Counted from the first letter of the stretch, positions 1-8,516 are shown. The stretch: DNA of 64,000 nt from Paraburkholderia sp. LEh10 (GCF_017814945.1 NZ_JAGIPX010000004.1:62001-126000), one strand, 5' to 3'. Translations and numbers: made by a program. Notes: generated from the letters alone by a model not told the origin.

Positions 1-141
1 GAATTCGGCGATCGCTTCCTTCGTGGCGCGGCGAGCCTTCTTGTTCGGGATCAGGAAGTTACGTGCATAGCCGTCCTTGACCTTGACGATGTCGCCCAGG
101 TTGCCGACGTTCACGACTTTTTCGAGAAGAATGATTTGCAT
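1..141 (-). CDS. rplI: 50S ribosomal protein bL9, partial
   Basis: Large-subunit ribosomal protein bL9, which binds 23S rRNA and spans toward neighbouring ribosomes. Only the 47 N-terminal residues are here; the rest lies beyond the left edge. The start MQIILLEKV and the motif [17 protein letters not shown] are the conserved bL9 N-terminal domain that contacts 23S rRNA. The ATG is preceded by a GGAG Shine-Dalgarno sequence. It is the fourth gene of the rpsF-priB-rpsR-rplI operon, 27 bp after rpsR. Identification is firm despite the truncation. Confidence 0.95.
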   Translation of the reverse strand, partial: MQIILLEKVVNVGNLGDIVKVKDGYARNFLIPNKKARRATKEAIAEF

Positions 142-168
142 TCGGATGCTCCTTGTGACGTCGTCGGG

Positions 169-444
169 TTAGGCCTTGTGCTGATCGGTGTACGGCATCA
201 GCGCGAGGAAACGCGCGCGCTTGATCGCCGTGTCGAGCTGGCGCTGATAGTGGGCCTTGGTACCCGTCAGACGTGCCGGCGTGATCTTGCCGTTTTCGCC
301 GATGAAGTCCTTCAGCGTATCGATGTCCTTGTAGTCGATCTGTTCGACACCAGCTGCCGTGAAACGGCAGAACTTCTTGCGCTTGAAGAGCGGGTTTTGT
401 TGCTGACGACGCTTGTCGAATTTCTTACCAGTCGGGCGGGGCAT
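169..444 (-). CDS. rpsR: 30S ribosomal protein bS18
   Basis: Small-subunit ribosomal protein bS18 of 91 residues, a partner of bS6 on the platform of the 30S subunit. The motif [10 protein letters not shown] followed by [13 protein letters not shown] is diagnostic, and the basic C-terminal half carries [17 protein letters not shown], which is the rRNA-binding core. Length is slightly above the 75 residues of E. coli because of a charged C-terminal extension. The start lies only 2 bp after the priB stop codon, so the two are translationally coupled in the rpsF operon. Confidence 0.97.
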   Translation of the reverse strand: MPRPTGKKFDKRRQQQNPLFKRKKFCRFTAAGVEQIDYKDIDTLKDFIGENGKITPARLTGTKAHYQRQLDTAIKRARFLALMPYTDQHKA

Positions 445-446
445 GT

Positions 447-746
447 TCAGTCCTTTCCAATGTCCTGCAATTCTGTGATGTGAAACACCAGAGTTCTCGC
501 GTTGCGGCTTTTCTTCGCCAGGAAGCCGGTGAAGAGCGTTTCGACGCCCATCTCAACCCGCTCCAGCCTGCCGCTCGCCTCGCCGGCCGCGACCGCCTGC
601 ATGGTCAGCTCGACGGTTCGGGCGATGCCCGCTTCGACGACCTGCGTGCGGTGTTGCAACGTACAGCCTGCAATCGGAACGCCGGCGGGGGTGTACCGCA
701 CCGGTTCGCGTTCCACGACGCTTGCCGTGAGTTGCAGCCGATTCAT
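447..746 (-). CDS. priB: Primosomal replication protein N (PriB)
   Basis: Single-stranded DNA-binding protein of the replication-restart primosome, which works with PriA and DnaT to reload the replicative helicase at stalled forks. It has 99 residues, close to the E. coli length of 104, and a single OB fold. Visible features are the start [10 protein letters not shown], the [14 protein letters not shown] strand pair and the C-terminal FHITELQDI. It sits between rpsF and rpsR, the classic position, with its stop 2 bp before rpsR. The basal identification rests on both sequence and position. Confidence 0.93.
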   Translation of the reverse strand: MNRLQLTASVVEREPVRYTPAGVPIAGCTLQHRTQVVEAGIARTVELTMQAVAAGEASGRLERVEMGVETLFTGFLAKKSRNARTLVFHITELQDIGKD

Positions 747-811
747 CGATTCCTTTTACGAACCTTGTTGACGAGAGCGGCGCGTGACCCTGATGGCTTA
801 ATGGTTCTGCT

Positions 812-1186
812 TTAAGCCTGCGCTTCGGTCGACTGCGCTGCAGCCGCCTTCTTGGCTTCTTCGCGCTGCACTTCCTTCATCATCGGCGACGGGCCGGTTT
901 CGGCCTTCTTCATCTTGACGATGAGGTGACGCAGAACGGCGTCGTTGAACTTGAACGCGTGTTCCAGCTCGTCGAGCGTAGTCTGGTCGCATTCGATGTT
1001 CATGCAGACGTAGTGAGCCTTCGCGAGTTTCTCGATCATGTAGGCCAGTTGGCGACGGCCCCAGTCTTCGATACGGTGGATCTGGCCACCGTGCGACGTG
1101 ATCGTGGACTTGTAACGCTCGATCATCGCGGGCACTTGCTCGCTCTGATCGGGGTGCACGATGAAGACGATTTCGTAATGACGCAT
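812..1186 (-). CDS. rpsF: 30S ribosomal protein bS6
   Basis: Small-subunit protein bS6 of 124 residues, first gene of the operon. The start [14 protein letters not shown] and the internal YVCMNIECD are typical, and an Ala/Glu/Lys-rich C-terminal tail of about 25 residues follows, as in other betaproteobacteria. I chose the ATG at 1186 and not an upstream ATG at 1213, because an AAGGAGTG Shine-Dalgarno sequence stands 6 bp before it and the protein then begins exactly like its homologues. The operon promoter is about 70 bp upstream. Confidence 0.97.
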   Translation of the reverse strand: MRHYEIVFIVHPDQSEQVPAMIERYKSTITSHGGQIHRIEDWGRRQLAYMIEKLAKAHYVCMNIECDQTTLDELEHAFKFNDAVLRHLIVKMKKAETGPSPMMKEVQREEAKKAAAAQSTEAQA

Positions 1187-1252
1187 TACACACTCCTTGT
1201 GGATTGAAGCCACCCGGGCGTCGGAACCGGTGCGGCAAGTGAGAAGCCGAAG

Positions 1253-1281
1253 AATATAACCCGAATCGGCCCGACTTGCAA
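1253..1281 (-). promoter_or_regulatory. Sigma-70 promoter of the rpsF operon
   Basis: On the minus strand a -35 box TTGCAA (1276-1281) and a -10 box TATATT (1253-1258) are separated by 17 bp. The predicted leader to the rpsF start is about 60 nt. This is inferred from the box match and position only. Confidence 0.65.
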
Positions 1282-1410
1282 GATAAAGCTTGAAGTGCGG
1301 GACTGATTCGGGTGTATTTTCAACGACTTAAGGCTGGCTCGGGGCGACTTGCGGCGTCGCCCGATGGGCTCGAACGGCGTTCGGCCCGCGGTGGCAGTGT
1401 CCGATCCGGC

Positions 1411-2331
1411 TCAACTTCCCGAATAAGGCGTGCCGGGGTCGGCACCGTGCAGCCGCGCCGTCAGCGCGGCCTGCAGCGCGCCCAGCGATTCCGGCGCGGC
1501 GTCCGTCACGGCCCACCACATCATGCCGTCGTCGCGCCAGCGTGCGACGGAATACCCGTCGCGCACGAGTGCCGGGCCGGGTTTGCCCGCCGACCGGTCG
1601 TCCTCGGGGAACACGTAGACGTCGATCACGTGTTTCGCATGCCGGTAGGTCAGCACGGCGACGCGCCGGTGCCCGACATAGTCGAGCCGCCCGCCCGCCA
1701 GCGGAAACCCGCTCGCGGCCAGATCCTCGACGGGCGGCGCGTAGTCGAGCTTGCCGTTGAACCAGGGCTTCACGGTATGCTGATCCGACGACACGACATC
1801 GATATCGTGTCCCGACAGTTGTGCGCGCACATGGCTCGCCACCAGTTCGTCGACGAGCGGCAGCGGCTCGCCCGTGCGATGCAGGCTCACCGCAATGCCC
1901 GCCGCGACGAGCGCGCACAACGCCAGCGCGAGACCGCCGCGCCAGGCGGCACCTACGTGCGCTCCCCCTGCGCCTGCACCCGCCAGCGACCCGAAGCCGC
2001 CGCCCTGGCCCTGCGGCAGCCGCAGCCAGTCGAGCCAGCCTTTGCGTTGCCTCGCGCGCGGCTCTGATCGCCCGATGCGTTCGCGCGCCCTCTCCTCGGG
2101 TTCGGCGAAGTCGGCGGGCGGCAGCGCCGCCATGATCCGGGCGCGCAGATCGTCCGGCGCGCGATGATAGGTCGCCGAGCGCACCGCGCCCTTCATCGCC
2201 CGCACCATTTCGCTCTCCCTTCGGCAAGCATCGCAGGTTTCGATATGCCGCTGCACGTCGCGCGATTGCGGCGGCGTGAGTTCATGGTCCGCATTCGCAT
2301 CGAGAAGCGGCCGTGCTTCGTTACAGTCCAT
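1411..2331 (-). CDS. Zinc-type anti-sigma factor, membrane-anchored
   Basis: Probable anti-sigma factor for the adjacent ECF sigma factor. It has 306 residues. The cytoplasmic N-terminal domain carries H-x3-C-x2-C (HIETCDAC, residues 29-36), the signature of zinc-binding anti-sigma (ZAS) proteins, which in characterised members respond to thiol oxidation. A single membrane segment lies at about 131-149, followed by an approximately 155-residue periplasmic domain. The start overlaps the 3' end of the sigma gene by 11 bp, so the pair is translationally coupled. The periplasmic part has no motif I recognise, so the signal sensed is unknown. Confidence 0.85.
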   Translation of the reverse strand: MDCNEARPLLDANADHELTPPQSRDVQRHIETCDACRRESEMVRAMKGAVRSATYHRAPDDLRARIMAALPPADFAEPEERARERIGRSEPRARQRKGWLDWLRLPQGQGGGFGSLAGAGAGGAHVGAAWRGGLALALCALVAAGIAVSLHRTGEPLPLVDELVASHVRAQLSGHDIDVVSSDQHTVKPWFNGKLDYAPPVEDLAASGFPLAGGRLDYVGHRRVAVLTYRHAKHVIDVYVFPEDDRSAGKPGPALVRDGYSVARWRDDGMMWWAVTDAAPESLGALQAALTARLHGADPGTPYSGS

Positions 2332-3160
2332 CTGGCGCCTCCTGTGCGATACCACCCGGCAACGCGCCGGGAGCGTGCGACATCCAGCCGCTTGCCGTCT
2401 TTCTCGTGGGGTCGGATGCGGGACCGCCTGAGGGCGGCCCTTCGGCAGCGCTGCCGTCACGCGCCGGACGAACTGTCCGGGCCGACGCGCGCACGGCGGG
2501 CCGCGCCCCCGACACATCGTCGCCCCCGTCCGGCGCGCGCTGCACAGCGCCTCCATCGCGCGCGCCGCTCGCCTGCCGCGCGCTCCCCTTCGCTTGCAAC
2601 GACGTGATCGCCGTCGCGAGTTTCCGGCGCCCTCGCGCGAGCCGCGACATCACGGTGCCCACGGGCAGATCCGCAATCGTCGCGATCTCGCGGTAACTCA
2701 ACTCCTCCAGTTCGCGCAAAATCAGCACCTCGCGATATTCGACGGGCAACTGTTCGAGCGCCTCGTGCACGAGCCGCGTGTCTTCGTCGCGGATCATCAG
2801 CGCCTCGGGGTCCGGCGAGCTCCCGCTCCAGCCTTCGAACGTCTCGTCATCGAGGTTCTCGTCGAACTCGACGGTCGCGTTCACGCCGCCCGAGCGCCTG
2901 CGCCATTCCGTGTACCACGTGCGCCGCACGATCGCGAGCAGCCAGGGGCGCGCCGTCTCGCCGTGGAACGTGTCGAAAAAGCGGAACGCGCGCATGAACG
3001 CTTCCTGCACGACGTCGTCGGCGTCGTGCCCGTTGCCGCACAGCCAGCGCGCGAGGTTGTACGCGGCATCGAGATGCGGCAGCGCCATCTGCTGAAAACG
3101 CAGACTGCGCACCGCCTCGGCGCGCGCATCGCCTCCAGCGACTTTTCCCGTCTCACTCAC
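2321..3160 (-). CDS. ECF-family RNA polymerase sigma factor
   Basis: Extracytoplasmic-function sigma factor. From the GTG at 3160 it has 279 residues: region 2 at about 26-90 (core helix DDVVQEAF at 48-55) and region 4 at about 125-182 (LSYREIA, then PVGTVMSRLARGR). An upstream ATG at 3205 exists. I prefer the GTG because a GGAGG stands 6 bp before it and because the candidate promoter ends inside the longer version. After region 4 there is an unusual low-complexity tail of about 90 residues rich in Ala, Gly, Ser and Arg; ECF proteins usually end near 200 residues. The gene is divergent from the phosphoesterase operon and overlaps the anti-sigma gene by 11 bp. Confidence 0.9.
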   Translation of the reverse strand: MSETGKVAGGDARAEAVRSLRFQQMALPHLDAAYNLARWLCGNGHDADDVVQEAFMRAFRFFDTFHGETARPWLLAIVRRTWYTEWRRRSGGVNATVEFDENLDDETFEGWSGSSPDPEALMIRDEDTRLVHEALEQLPVEYREVLILRELEELSYREIATIADLPVGTVMSRLARGRRKLATAITSLQAKGSARQASGARDGGAVQRAPDGGDDVSGARPAVRASARTVRPARDGSAAEGPPSGGPASDPTRKTASGWMSHAPGALPGGIAQEAPDGL

Positions 3161-3195
3161 CGATCGCCTCCAGGCTCGCCCAGACTTCACGGCTG

Positions 3196-3225
3196 CAAAA
3201 CTCATCTGAAATCCAGTTTATTCCC
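3196..3225 (-). promoter_or_regulatory. Candidate ECF-type promoter of the sigma gene
   Basis: GGGAATA (minus strand, 3219-3225) is followed after 17 bp by GTTTTG (3196-3201). The predicted start of transcription near 3189 leaves a leader of about 30 nt to the GTG at 3160. The same two-part pattern occurs on the opposite strand in front of the phosphoesterase gene. Confidence 0.45.
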
Positions 3226-3257
3226 GCCTTTCGCGCGCACCGCAAAAAATAAAATCC

Positions 3258-3287
3258 GGGAATAGGAAGCATGGCCTCGCGGTATCG
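3258..3287 (+). promoter_or_regulatory. Candidate ECF-type promoter of the phosphoesterase operon
   Basis: GGGAATA (3258-3264) is followed after 17 bp by GTATCG (3282-3287). Transcription would begin near 3294, about 24 nt before the ATG at 3318. It resembles the motif driving the divergent sigma gene, which suggests control of both by that sigma factor. Confidence 0.45.
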
Positions 3288-3317
3288 CAAACGAGTCTTT
3301 CACTCGCGAGGACAACC

Positions 3318-4211
3318 ATGCAAAGCACTCTGCAATGCCTCAAGCGCCGCGATTTCCTGCGGCTCGCGGCCGTCGGCGGCGCGGCGTTCGCGTCGGCGCT
3401 GCCCGGCTTCACCTATGGACGCGACGACGATTTCTATTTCGTCCAGTTGTCCGACGCGCACTGGGGTTTCGAAGGCCCCGGCGTCAATCCCGACCCGAAG
3501 GGCACGCTGCCGAAGGCGATCGCCGCCGTCAACGCGCTGCCCTCGCCGCCCGATTTCGTGATCTTCACGGGCGATCTCACGCACACCACGGACGACACCG
3601 CGGTACGTCACGAGCGCATGCGCCAGTTCCAGCAGATCGTCGCGCAATTGAAAGTGAAACCGCTCTATCTGATGCCGGGCGAGCACGACGCAAGTCTCGA
3701 TGCGGGCGCCGCTTACAAGGAGCACTTCGGGCAGACGCACTATACGTTCGATCACAAGGGCGTGCATTTCATCACGCTCGACAACGTATCGGACCCGGCG
3801 GGCCGCGTCGGCGAGCAGCAGATCGCGTGGCTCGCCGCCGATGTCGACCGTCAGCCGCAGGACGCGCGCATCGTCGTCTTCACGCACCGGCCGCTCTTCG
3901 ATCTCGCGCCGCAATGGGACTGGGCGACGCGCGACGGCGCGCAGGTGATCGACGTGCTGAGCCGCCGCAAGAACGTCACGGTGTTCTACGGACATATCCA
4001 CCAGGAACACCATATGTTGACGGGCAGCATCGCGCATCACGCGGCGCGCTCGCTGATGTTCCCGCTGCCGCCCGCGATGTCGCAGGCGAAGAAGCTGCCC
4101 GTGCCGTGGGACGCATCGGCGCCGTATCGCGGGCCGGGCTGGCGGCAGGTGGAAGTCGCGAGAACGTCGGGCGCGCTCGCGCTCGATGAAATGCCGATCA
4201 GGACGTCATAA
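3318..4211 (+). CDS. Tat-exported calcineurin-like metallophosphoesterase
   Basis: Periplasmic metal-dependent phosphoesterase of 297 residues. A twin-arginine signal begins at residue 9 (KRRDFLRL) and is followed by a hydrophobic stretch to about residue 32. The dinuclear-metal motifs are all present: DAH (46-48), GDLTH (85-89), GEHD (121-124, for the usual GNHD), H190 in FTHRP, and GHIH (225-228). The substrate cannot be read from sequence. It is the first gene of a two-gene unit with the cupredoxin 13 bp downstream, divergent from the ECF sigma factor. A GAGGA Shine-Dalgarno sequence precedes the ATG. Fold and export route are firm, and the stress role is inferred from neighbours. Confidence 0.88.
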   Translation: MQSTLQCLKRRDFLRLAAVGGAAFASALPGFTYGRDDDFYFVQLSDAHWGFEGPGVNPDPKGTLPKAIAAVNALPSPPDFVIFTGDLTHTTDDTAVRHERMRQFQQIVAQLKVKPLYLMPGEHDASLDAGAAYKEHFGQTHYTFDHKGVHFITLDNVSDPAGRVGEQQIAWLAADVDRQPQDARIVVFTHRPLFDLAPQWDWATRDGAQVIDVLSRRKNVTVFYGHIHQEHHMLTGSIAHHAARSLMFPLPPAMSQAKKLPVPWDASAPYRGPGWRQVEVARTSGALALDEMPIRTS

Positions 4212-4224
4212 CAGGGAGACCGCC

Positions 4225-4602
4225 ATGCAGGCTTTTACGATCGAACGCAAGCGCAGGCGCCTCTTCACGCTCGCCGCGCTCGGCGCGGTATTGGCCGTCG
4301 CGGGCCGCTTCGACGCGCGCGCCGCCGAGCCGCGCGTCATCACGGTTCACGCGCGCAGGTTCGTCTTCACGCCGAACCAGATCAAGCTCGCGCCGCACGA
4401 ACAGGTCGTGTTCGAGCTGACCGCGCAGGACACCGTCATGGGTTTCGCGATCCCGCAGTACAACGTGCGCGCCGATGTGCCGCCAGGCGCCGTCGTGCGC
4501 GTGCCGGCCCAAGCGGGAGCGGCGGGCACCGTCGATTTTCTGTGCGACATATTCTGCGGATCGGGGCACGAGACAATGAACGGGACGATCGTCGTGGGTT
4601 AG
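4225..4602 (+). CDS. Exported cupredoxin with CuA-like metal site
   Basis: Small exported copper protein of 125 residues with a twin-arginine-like signal (RRLFTL, residues 11-16) and a probable cleavage after ARA near residue 33. The C-terminal part has C107-x3-C111-x3-H115-x2-M118, the arrangement of the binuclear CuA site of cytochrome oxidase subunit II. The first CuA histidine, normally in a DVxHxF context, is replaced by Met72 (DTVMGFAIP). There is no transmembrane hairpin of a true oxidase subunit and no oxidase gene nearby. I chose the ATG at 4225 and not 4186: it follows a GGGAG sequence and does not overlap the phosphoesterase. The function may be copper storage or electron transfer. 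Confidence 0.82.
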   Translation: MQAFTIERKRRRLFTLAALGAVLAVAGRFDARAAEPRVITVHARRFVFTPNQIKLAPHEQVVFELTAQDTVMGFAIPQYNVRADVPPGAVVRVPAQAGAAGTVDFLCDIFCGSGHETMNGTIVVG

Positions 4603-4615
4603 ATATCGCGAATCG

Positions 4616-5527
4616 TCACGACGCATTCGCCCAATAATCCGGCCGCGCATAGACGTCTTTCAGATAATCGATGAAATAGCGCACTTTTGCGGGCACATAG
4701 CGCTGCTGCGGATACACGGCGAGGATGTCGTAATCAGGCAGCGCGTATTCGTCCAGCACCGTTTCGAGCTCGCCGCGCGCGAGCTGCTGATCGATCTCCC
4801 ACGTCGAGCGCCAGCCGAGGCCGAGCCCTTCGGATACCCAGCGGTGCAGCAGCTCGCCGTCGTTGCAATCGAGTGTGCCGCCGACGCGCACCGTCGTCAG
4901 CTTGCCGTTGCGCCGGAAGTACCAGCCGCGGTTCTGGCCGCCCTGCAGGTTGAACGCAAGACAGTTGTGGCCCGGCAGATCTTCGAGCGTCTTCGGCTTG
5001 CCGTGCTTGCGGAAGTATTCGGGCGTGCCGCACACCACGCGCCGGTTTGTCGCGAGCTTCACGGCGACGAAGTTCGGATCGACGGCCCCACCGATGCGGA
5101 TCGACAGGTCATAGCCTTCGCGCACCAGATCGACGACACGGTCGGTCAGATTGAACGAGACCTGCAACTCGGGCTTGTCTTTCATGAAATCAGGCGCGAG
5201 CGGCGCGACGTGCTTGCGCCCGAATGCGGCGGGCGCCGACACGATCAGATGCCCGTTGACGGAGCGCCGCCCCGCCATCAGTTCGTTTTCCGCCTGGTCC
5301 CATTCGCTGAGCAGGCCCCGGCAGCGTTCGAGAAACGCCGCGCCCTCTTCGCTGACGACGAGCCGCCGCGTCGAACGGTACATCAGTTTCACGCCGAGAC
5401 GCTTTTCGAGCGCATCGATGCGCCGCCCGAGAATGACGGGCGACACGCCCTCTTCCAGCGCCGCCGATGCGAGGCTGCCCGCGTCGGCGACGCGCACGAA
5501 CGTTTCGATCTGCTTGAAGCGGTCCAT
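4616..5527 (-). CDS. LysR-family transcriptional regulator
   Basis: LysR-type regulator of 303 residues with an N-terminal winged helix (MDRFKQIETFVRVADAGS, recognition segment near ALEEGVSPVILGRRI) and a C-terminal periplasmic-binding-protein-like effector domain. It belongs to the CrgA/AaeR-like branch common in Burkholderia. It is divergent from gcl with a 203-bp gap that contains an inverted repeat suited to a LysR dimer, so it most likely controls the glyoxylate carboligase operon. The effector is unknown; glyoxylate or a related C2 compound is a guess from context. The gene converges with the cupredoxin gene, 13 bp away. Confidence 0.88.
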   Translation of the reverse strand: MDRFKQIETFVRVADAGSLASAALEEGVSPVILGRRIDALEKRLGVKLMYRSTRRLVVSEEGAAFLERCRGLLSEWDQAENELMAGRRSVNGHLIVSAPAAFGRKHVAPLAPDFMKDKPELQVSFNLTDRVVDLVREGYDLSIRIGGAVDPNFVAVKLATNRRVVCGTPEYFRKHGKPKTLEDLPGHNCLAFNLQGGQNRGWYFRRNGKLTTVRVGGTLDCNDGELLHRWVSEGLGLGWRSTWEIDQQLARGELETVLDEYALPDYDILAVYPQQRYVPAKVRYFIDYLKDVYARPDYWANAS

Positions 5528-5605
5528 CTCTCTCTCTCCCGTCCCATCGAGCGCCCCGTCCGGCGGGCGTCTCCCGTGCTCGCGCGGTGATCGCGCGCAA
5601 ATTGC

Positions 5606-5629
5606 ATTCCATACTTTTTGTTTTGGAAT
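5606..5629. promoter_or_regulatory. Inverted repeat in the LysR/gcl gap
   Basis: ATTCCA (5606-5611) and TGGAAT (5624-5629) form a perfect 6-bp inverted repeat with a 12-bp spacer, 78 bp before the LysR start and about 100 bp before gcl. Spacing and placement fit a LysR-family recognition site. No binding evidence is available. Confidence 0.45.
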
Positions 5630-5730
5630 AAGCGACCTTGACTGATCTTATCAAACCTTAGATGCAGTCTTAAAGTGTGTCCAACACCCATTCACGCCCC
5701 ACCGGCATTCCAGACTTTCAGGAGACACAC

Positions 5731-7506
5731 ATGGCCAAGATGAGAGCCGTCGACGCAGCAGTGCTCGTGCTCGAAAAAGAAGGCATCGACACGGCTTTCG
5801 GCGTTCCGGGCGCCGCGATCAATCCGTTCTACTCGGCCATGCGCAAGGCGGGCAACATCAGTCACGTGCTGGCGCGCCACGTCGAAGGGGCATCGCACAT
5901 GGCCGAAGGCTACACGCGCGCCGCGCCAGGCAACATCGGCGTGTGCATCGGCACGTCGGGCCCCGCCGGCACCGACATGATCACGGGCCTCTACTCCGCT
6001 TCCGCCGACTCCATTCCTATCCTCGCGATCACGGGCCAGGCGCCGCGCGCGCGTCTGTACAAGGAAGACTTCCAGGCCGTCGATATCGAATCGATCGCGA
6101 AGCCCGTGACGAAGTGGGCCGTCACGGTGCGCGAGCCCGCCCTCGTGCCGCGCGTGTTCCAGCAGGCGTTCCACCTGATGCGCTCGGGCCGTCCGGGCCC
6201 CGTGCTGGTCGATCTTCCCATCGACGTGCAGCTCGCCGAAATCGAGTTCGACATCGACACCTATGAGCCGCTGCCCCTCTACAAGCCCGCTGCGACCCGC
6301 AAGCAGATCGAAGCCGCGCTTACGCTGCTCAACGATTCGGCCAAACCGCTGATCGTCTCGGGCGGCGGCGTGCTCAACGCAGCCGCTGAAGACCTGCTCG
6401 TGCAGTTCGCCGAAACGGTCGGCGTGCCCGTGATCCCGACGCTGATGTCGTGGGGCGCGATTCCCGACGATCACCCGCTGATGGCGGGCATGGTCGGCCT
6501 GCAGACGTCGCACCGCTACGGCAACGCGACGATGCTCGCGTCCGACTTCGTGCTCGGCATCGGCAACCGCTGGGCGAACCGTCACACGGGCAGCATCGAC
6601 GTCTACACGAAGGGCCGCAAGTTCGTGCACGTCGATATCGAGCCGACGCAGATTGGCCGCGTGTTCGGCCCGGACCTCGGCATCGTGTCCGATGCGAAGG
6701 CCGCGCTCGAGCTTTTCGTCGAAGTCGCGAAGCAATGGAAGGCAGCGGGCAAGCTGAAGGACCGCAGCGCATGGGTCGAAGAGTGCCAGGCGCGCAAGCG
6801 CACGCTGCAGCGCAAGACGCACTTCGACAACGTCCCCATCAAGCCGCAGCGCGTCTACGAAGAGATGAACCAGGTGTTCGGCCGCGACACCTGCTATGTG
6901 AGCACGATCGGTCTGTCGCAGATCGCCGCCGCGCAGTTCCTGCATGTGTTCAAGGCGCGCAACTGGATCAACTGCGGCCAGGCCGGCCCGCTCGGCTGGA
7001 CGATTCCCGCTGCCCTCGGCGTGCGCGCTGCTGATCCGCAGCGTCCCATCGTCGCGCTGTCGGGTGACTATGACTTCCAGTTCATGATCGAGGAGCTGGC
7101 CGTGGGCGCGCAATTCAAGCTGCCGTACGTCCATGTCGTCGTGAACAACTCGTATCTGGGCCTGATCCGCCAGGCACAGCGCGCATTCGACATGGACTAC
7201 TGCGTGCAGCTCGCGTTCGACAACATCAACGCGCCGGAAGTCGAAGGCTATGGCGTCGATCATGTCGCGGTGGCCGAGGGCCTTGGCTGCAAGGCGATCC
7301 GCGTGTTCAAGCCTGAAGAGATCAAACCCGCGCTCGAAAAAGCACAGTCGATGCTCTCCGAGTTCAATGTGCCCGTGATCGTCGAAGTGATCCTCGAGCG
7401 CGTGACGAATATCTCGATGGGCACCGAAATCGACGCGATCAACGAATTCGAAGATCTCGCCGTGACGCGCGCCGACGCGCCGAGCGCAGTCAGCCTGCTC
7501 GACTGA
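5731..7506 (+). CDS. gcl: Glyoxylate carboligase (tartronate-semialdehyde synthase)
   Basis: Joins two glyoxylate molecules into tartronate semialdehyde and CO2, using thiamin diphosphate, Mg and FAD. It has 591 residues (593 in E. coli). Val51 stands in [16 protein letters not shown] where most enzymes of this superfamily have glutamate, the known hallmark of Gcl. The thiamin motif runs from [11 protein letters not shown] to VVNNSYLGL near the C-terminus. The ATG at 5731 follows AGGAGA; an upstream ATG at 5677 lacks such a site. It is the first gene of gcl-hyi-glxR, the route from glyoxylate (from glycolate, allantoin or oxalate breakdown) to glycerate. Confidence 0.97.
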   Translation: MAKMRAVDAAVLVLEKEGIDTAFGVPGAAINPFYSAMRKAGNISHVLARHVEGASHMAEGYTRAAPGNIGVCIGTSGPAGTDMITGLYSASADSIPILAITGQAPRARLYKEDFQAVDIESIAKPVTKWAVTVREPALVPRVFQQAFHLMRSGRPGPVLVDLPIDVQLAEIEFDIDTYEPLPLYKPAATRKQIEAALTLLNDSAKPLIVSGGGVLNAAAEDLLVQFAETVGVPVIPTLMSWGAIPDDHPLMAGMVGLQTSHRYGNATMLASDFVLGIGNRWANRHTGSIDVYTKGRKFVHVDIEPTQIGRVFGPDLGIVSDAKAALELFVEVAKQWKAAGKLKDRSAWVEECQARKRTLQRKTHFDNVPIKPQRVYEEMNQVFGRDTCYVSTIGLSQIAAAQFLHVFKARNWINCGQAGPLGWTIPAALGVRAADPQRPIVALSGDYDFQFMIEELAVGAQFKLPYVHVVVNNSYLGLIRQAQRAFDMDYCVQLAFDNINAPEVEGYGVDHVAVAEGLGCKAIRVFKPEEIKPALEKAQSMLSEFNVPVIVEVILERVTNISMGTEIDAINEFEDLAVTRADAPSAVSLLD

Positions 7507-7573
7507 GCGACGCATCCGCCGTCTGCGCTTGATCCGGGCGGACGTGCTTCGAACGAAGCGCATCCGCCCGCGC

Positions 7574-7600
7574 CACGCTTTTCACGCTTTTCACGCTTTT
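7574..7600 (+). repeat. Three tandem 9-bp repeats
   Basis: CACGCTTTT occurs three times in a row just before the hyi ribosome-binding region, between gcl and hyi. It is one of several short tandem repeats in this window. Confidence 0.85.
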
Positions 7601-7630
7601 CAATTTGACCGACCAGAGAGAAAAACAGAC

Positions 7631-8431
7631 ATGCCGAAATTTGCCGCGAATCTCACGATGCTATTCAACGAAGTGCCCTTCCTCGACCGCTTCGCGGCGG
7701 CCGCCGAAGCGGGCTTCAACGCTGTCGAATTTCTGTTCCCCTATCCGTATCAGATCGGCGAACTGTCGGAGCGTCTCGAGCAGAACCAGTTGAAGCTCGT
7801 TCTGCACAACCTGCCCGCCGGCAACTGGGAAGCGGGCGAACGCGGCATCGCTTCGCTGCCTGATCGCGTGGGCGAGTTCCAGGAGGGCGTCGGCCGCGCA
7901 ATCGAATACGCGAAGGCGCTGAAGGTGCCGCAACTGAACTGCCTCGTCGGCATCCCGAAGGGCGTCGATGCCGACAAGGCCCGCGCGACGATCGTCGACA
8001 ACCTGCGCTTCGCTGCCGCCGCGTTGAAGAAGGAAGGCATCCGGCTGCTCGTCGAGCCGTGCAACTCGTATGACATTCCGGGCTTCGCGTTGAACCGCTC
8101 GTCGGAAGGACTCGACGTGATTCAGGCCGTGGGTTCCGACAACCTGTTCCTGCAATACGACATCTATCACATGCAACGGATGGAAGGCGAACTCGCCGCG
8201 ACGATCAAGAAGCACTTCGCGCAAATCGCTCACATCCAGCTCGCCGACAACCCCGGCCGCAACGAGCCGGGCACAGGCGAAATCAACTATCCGTTCCTGT
8301 TCGATCTGCTCGATTCGCTCGGCTATCAGGGCTACGTCGGCTGCGAGTACAAGCCGCGCACGACGACAGCGGAAGGCTTGGGCTGGCTCGAAAGCGTCGC
8401 GGGCGTGAAGCGCGCGCATGCGTCGGCCTGA
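7631..8431 (+). CDS. hyi: Hydroxypyruvate isomerase
   Basis: Interconverts hydroxypyruvate and tartronate semialdehyde, giving the Gcl product a second exit. It has 266 residues, close to the 258 of E. coli, and a xylose-isomerase-like TIM barrel. Recognisable segments are MPKFAANLTMLFNEVPFLDRF at the start, EFLFPYPY, the acidic metal ligand in LVEPCNSYDIPGF, and QYDIYHMQ. The ATG at 7631 follows an AGAGAG sequence and starts the protein like its homologues. The gap from gcl is 124 bp and contains the 9-bp repeats, but no terminator is visible, so the genes are probably co-transcribed. Confidence 0.93.
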   Translation: MPKFAANLTMLFNEVPFLDRFAAAAEAGFNAVEFLFPYPYQIGELSERLEQNQLKLVLHNLPAGNWEAGERGIASLPDRVGEFQEGVGRAIEYAKALKVPQLNCLVGIPKGVDADKARATIVDNLRFAAAALKKEGIRLLVEPCNSYDIPGFALNRSSEGLDVIQAVGSDNLFLQYDIYHMQRMEGELAATIKKHFAQIAHIQLADNPGRNEPGTGEINYPFLFDLLDSLGYQGYVGCEYKPRTTTAEGLGWLESVAGVKRAHASA

Positions 8432-8516
8432 CCGCCCCATCTGACTTCGCGATAGCGACGACTTGCGGCGCCAAGCGAGCACATTTTTCGAACTTCATTA
8501 CCTGGAGACTCACGCA

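Noticed and set aside
4225..4602. Cytochrome oxidase subunit II
   Set aside because: It lacks the membrane hairpin, a full CuA ligand set and neighbouring oxidase genes.
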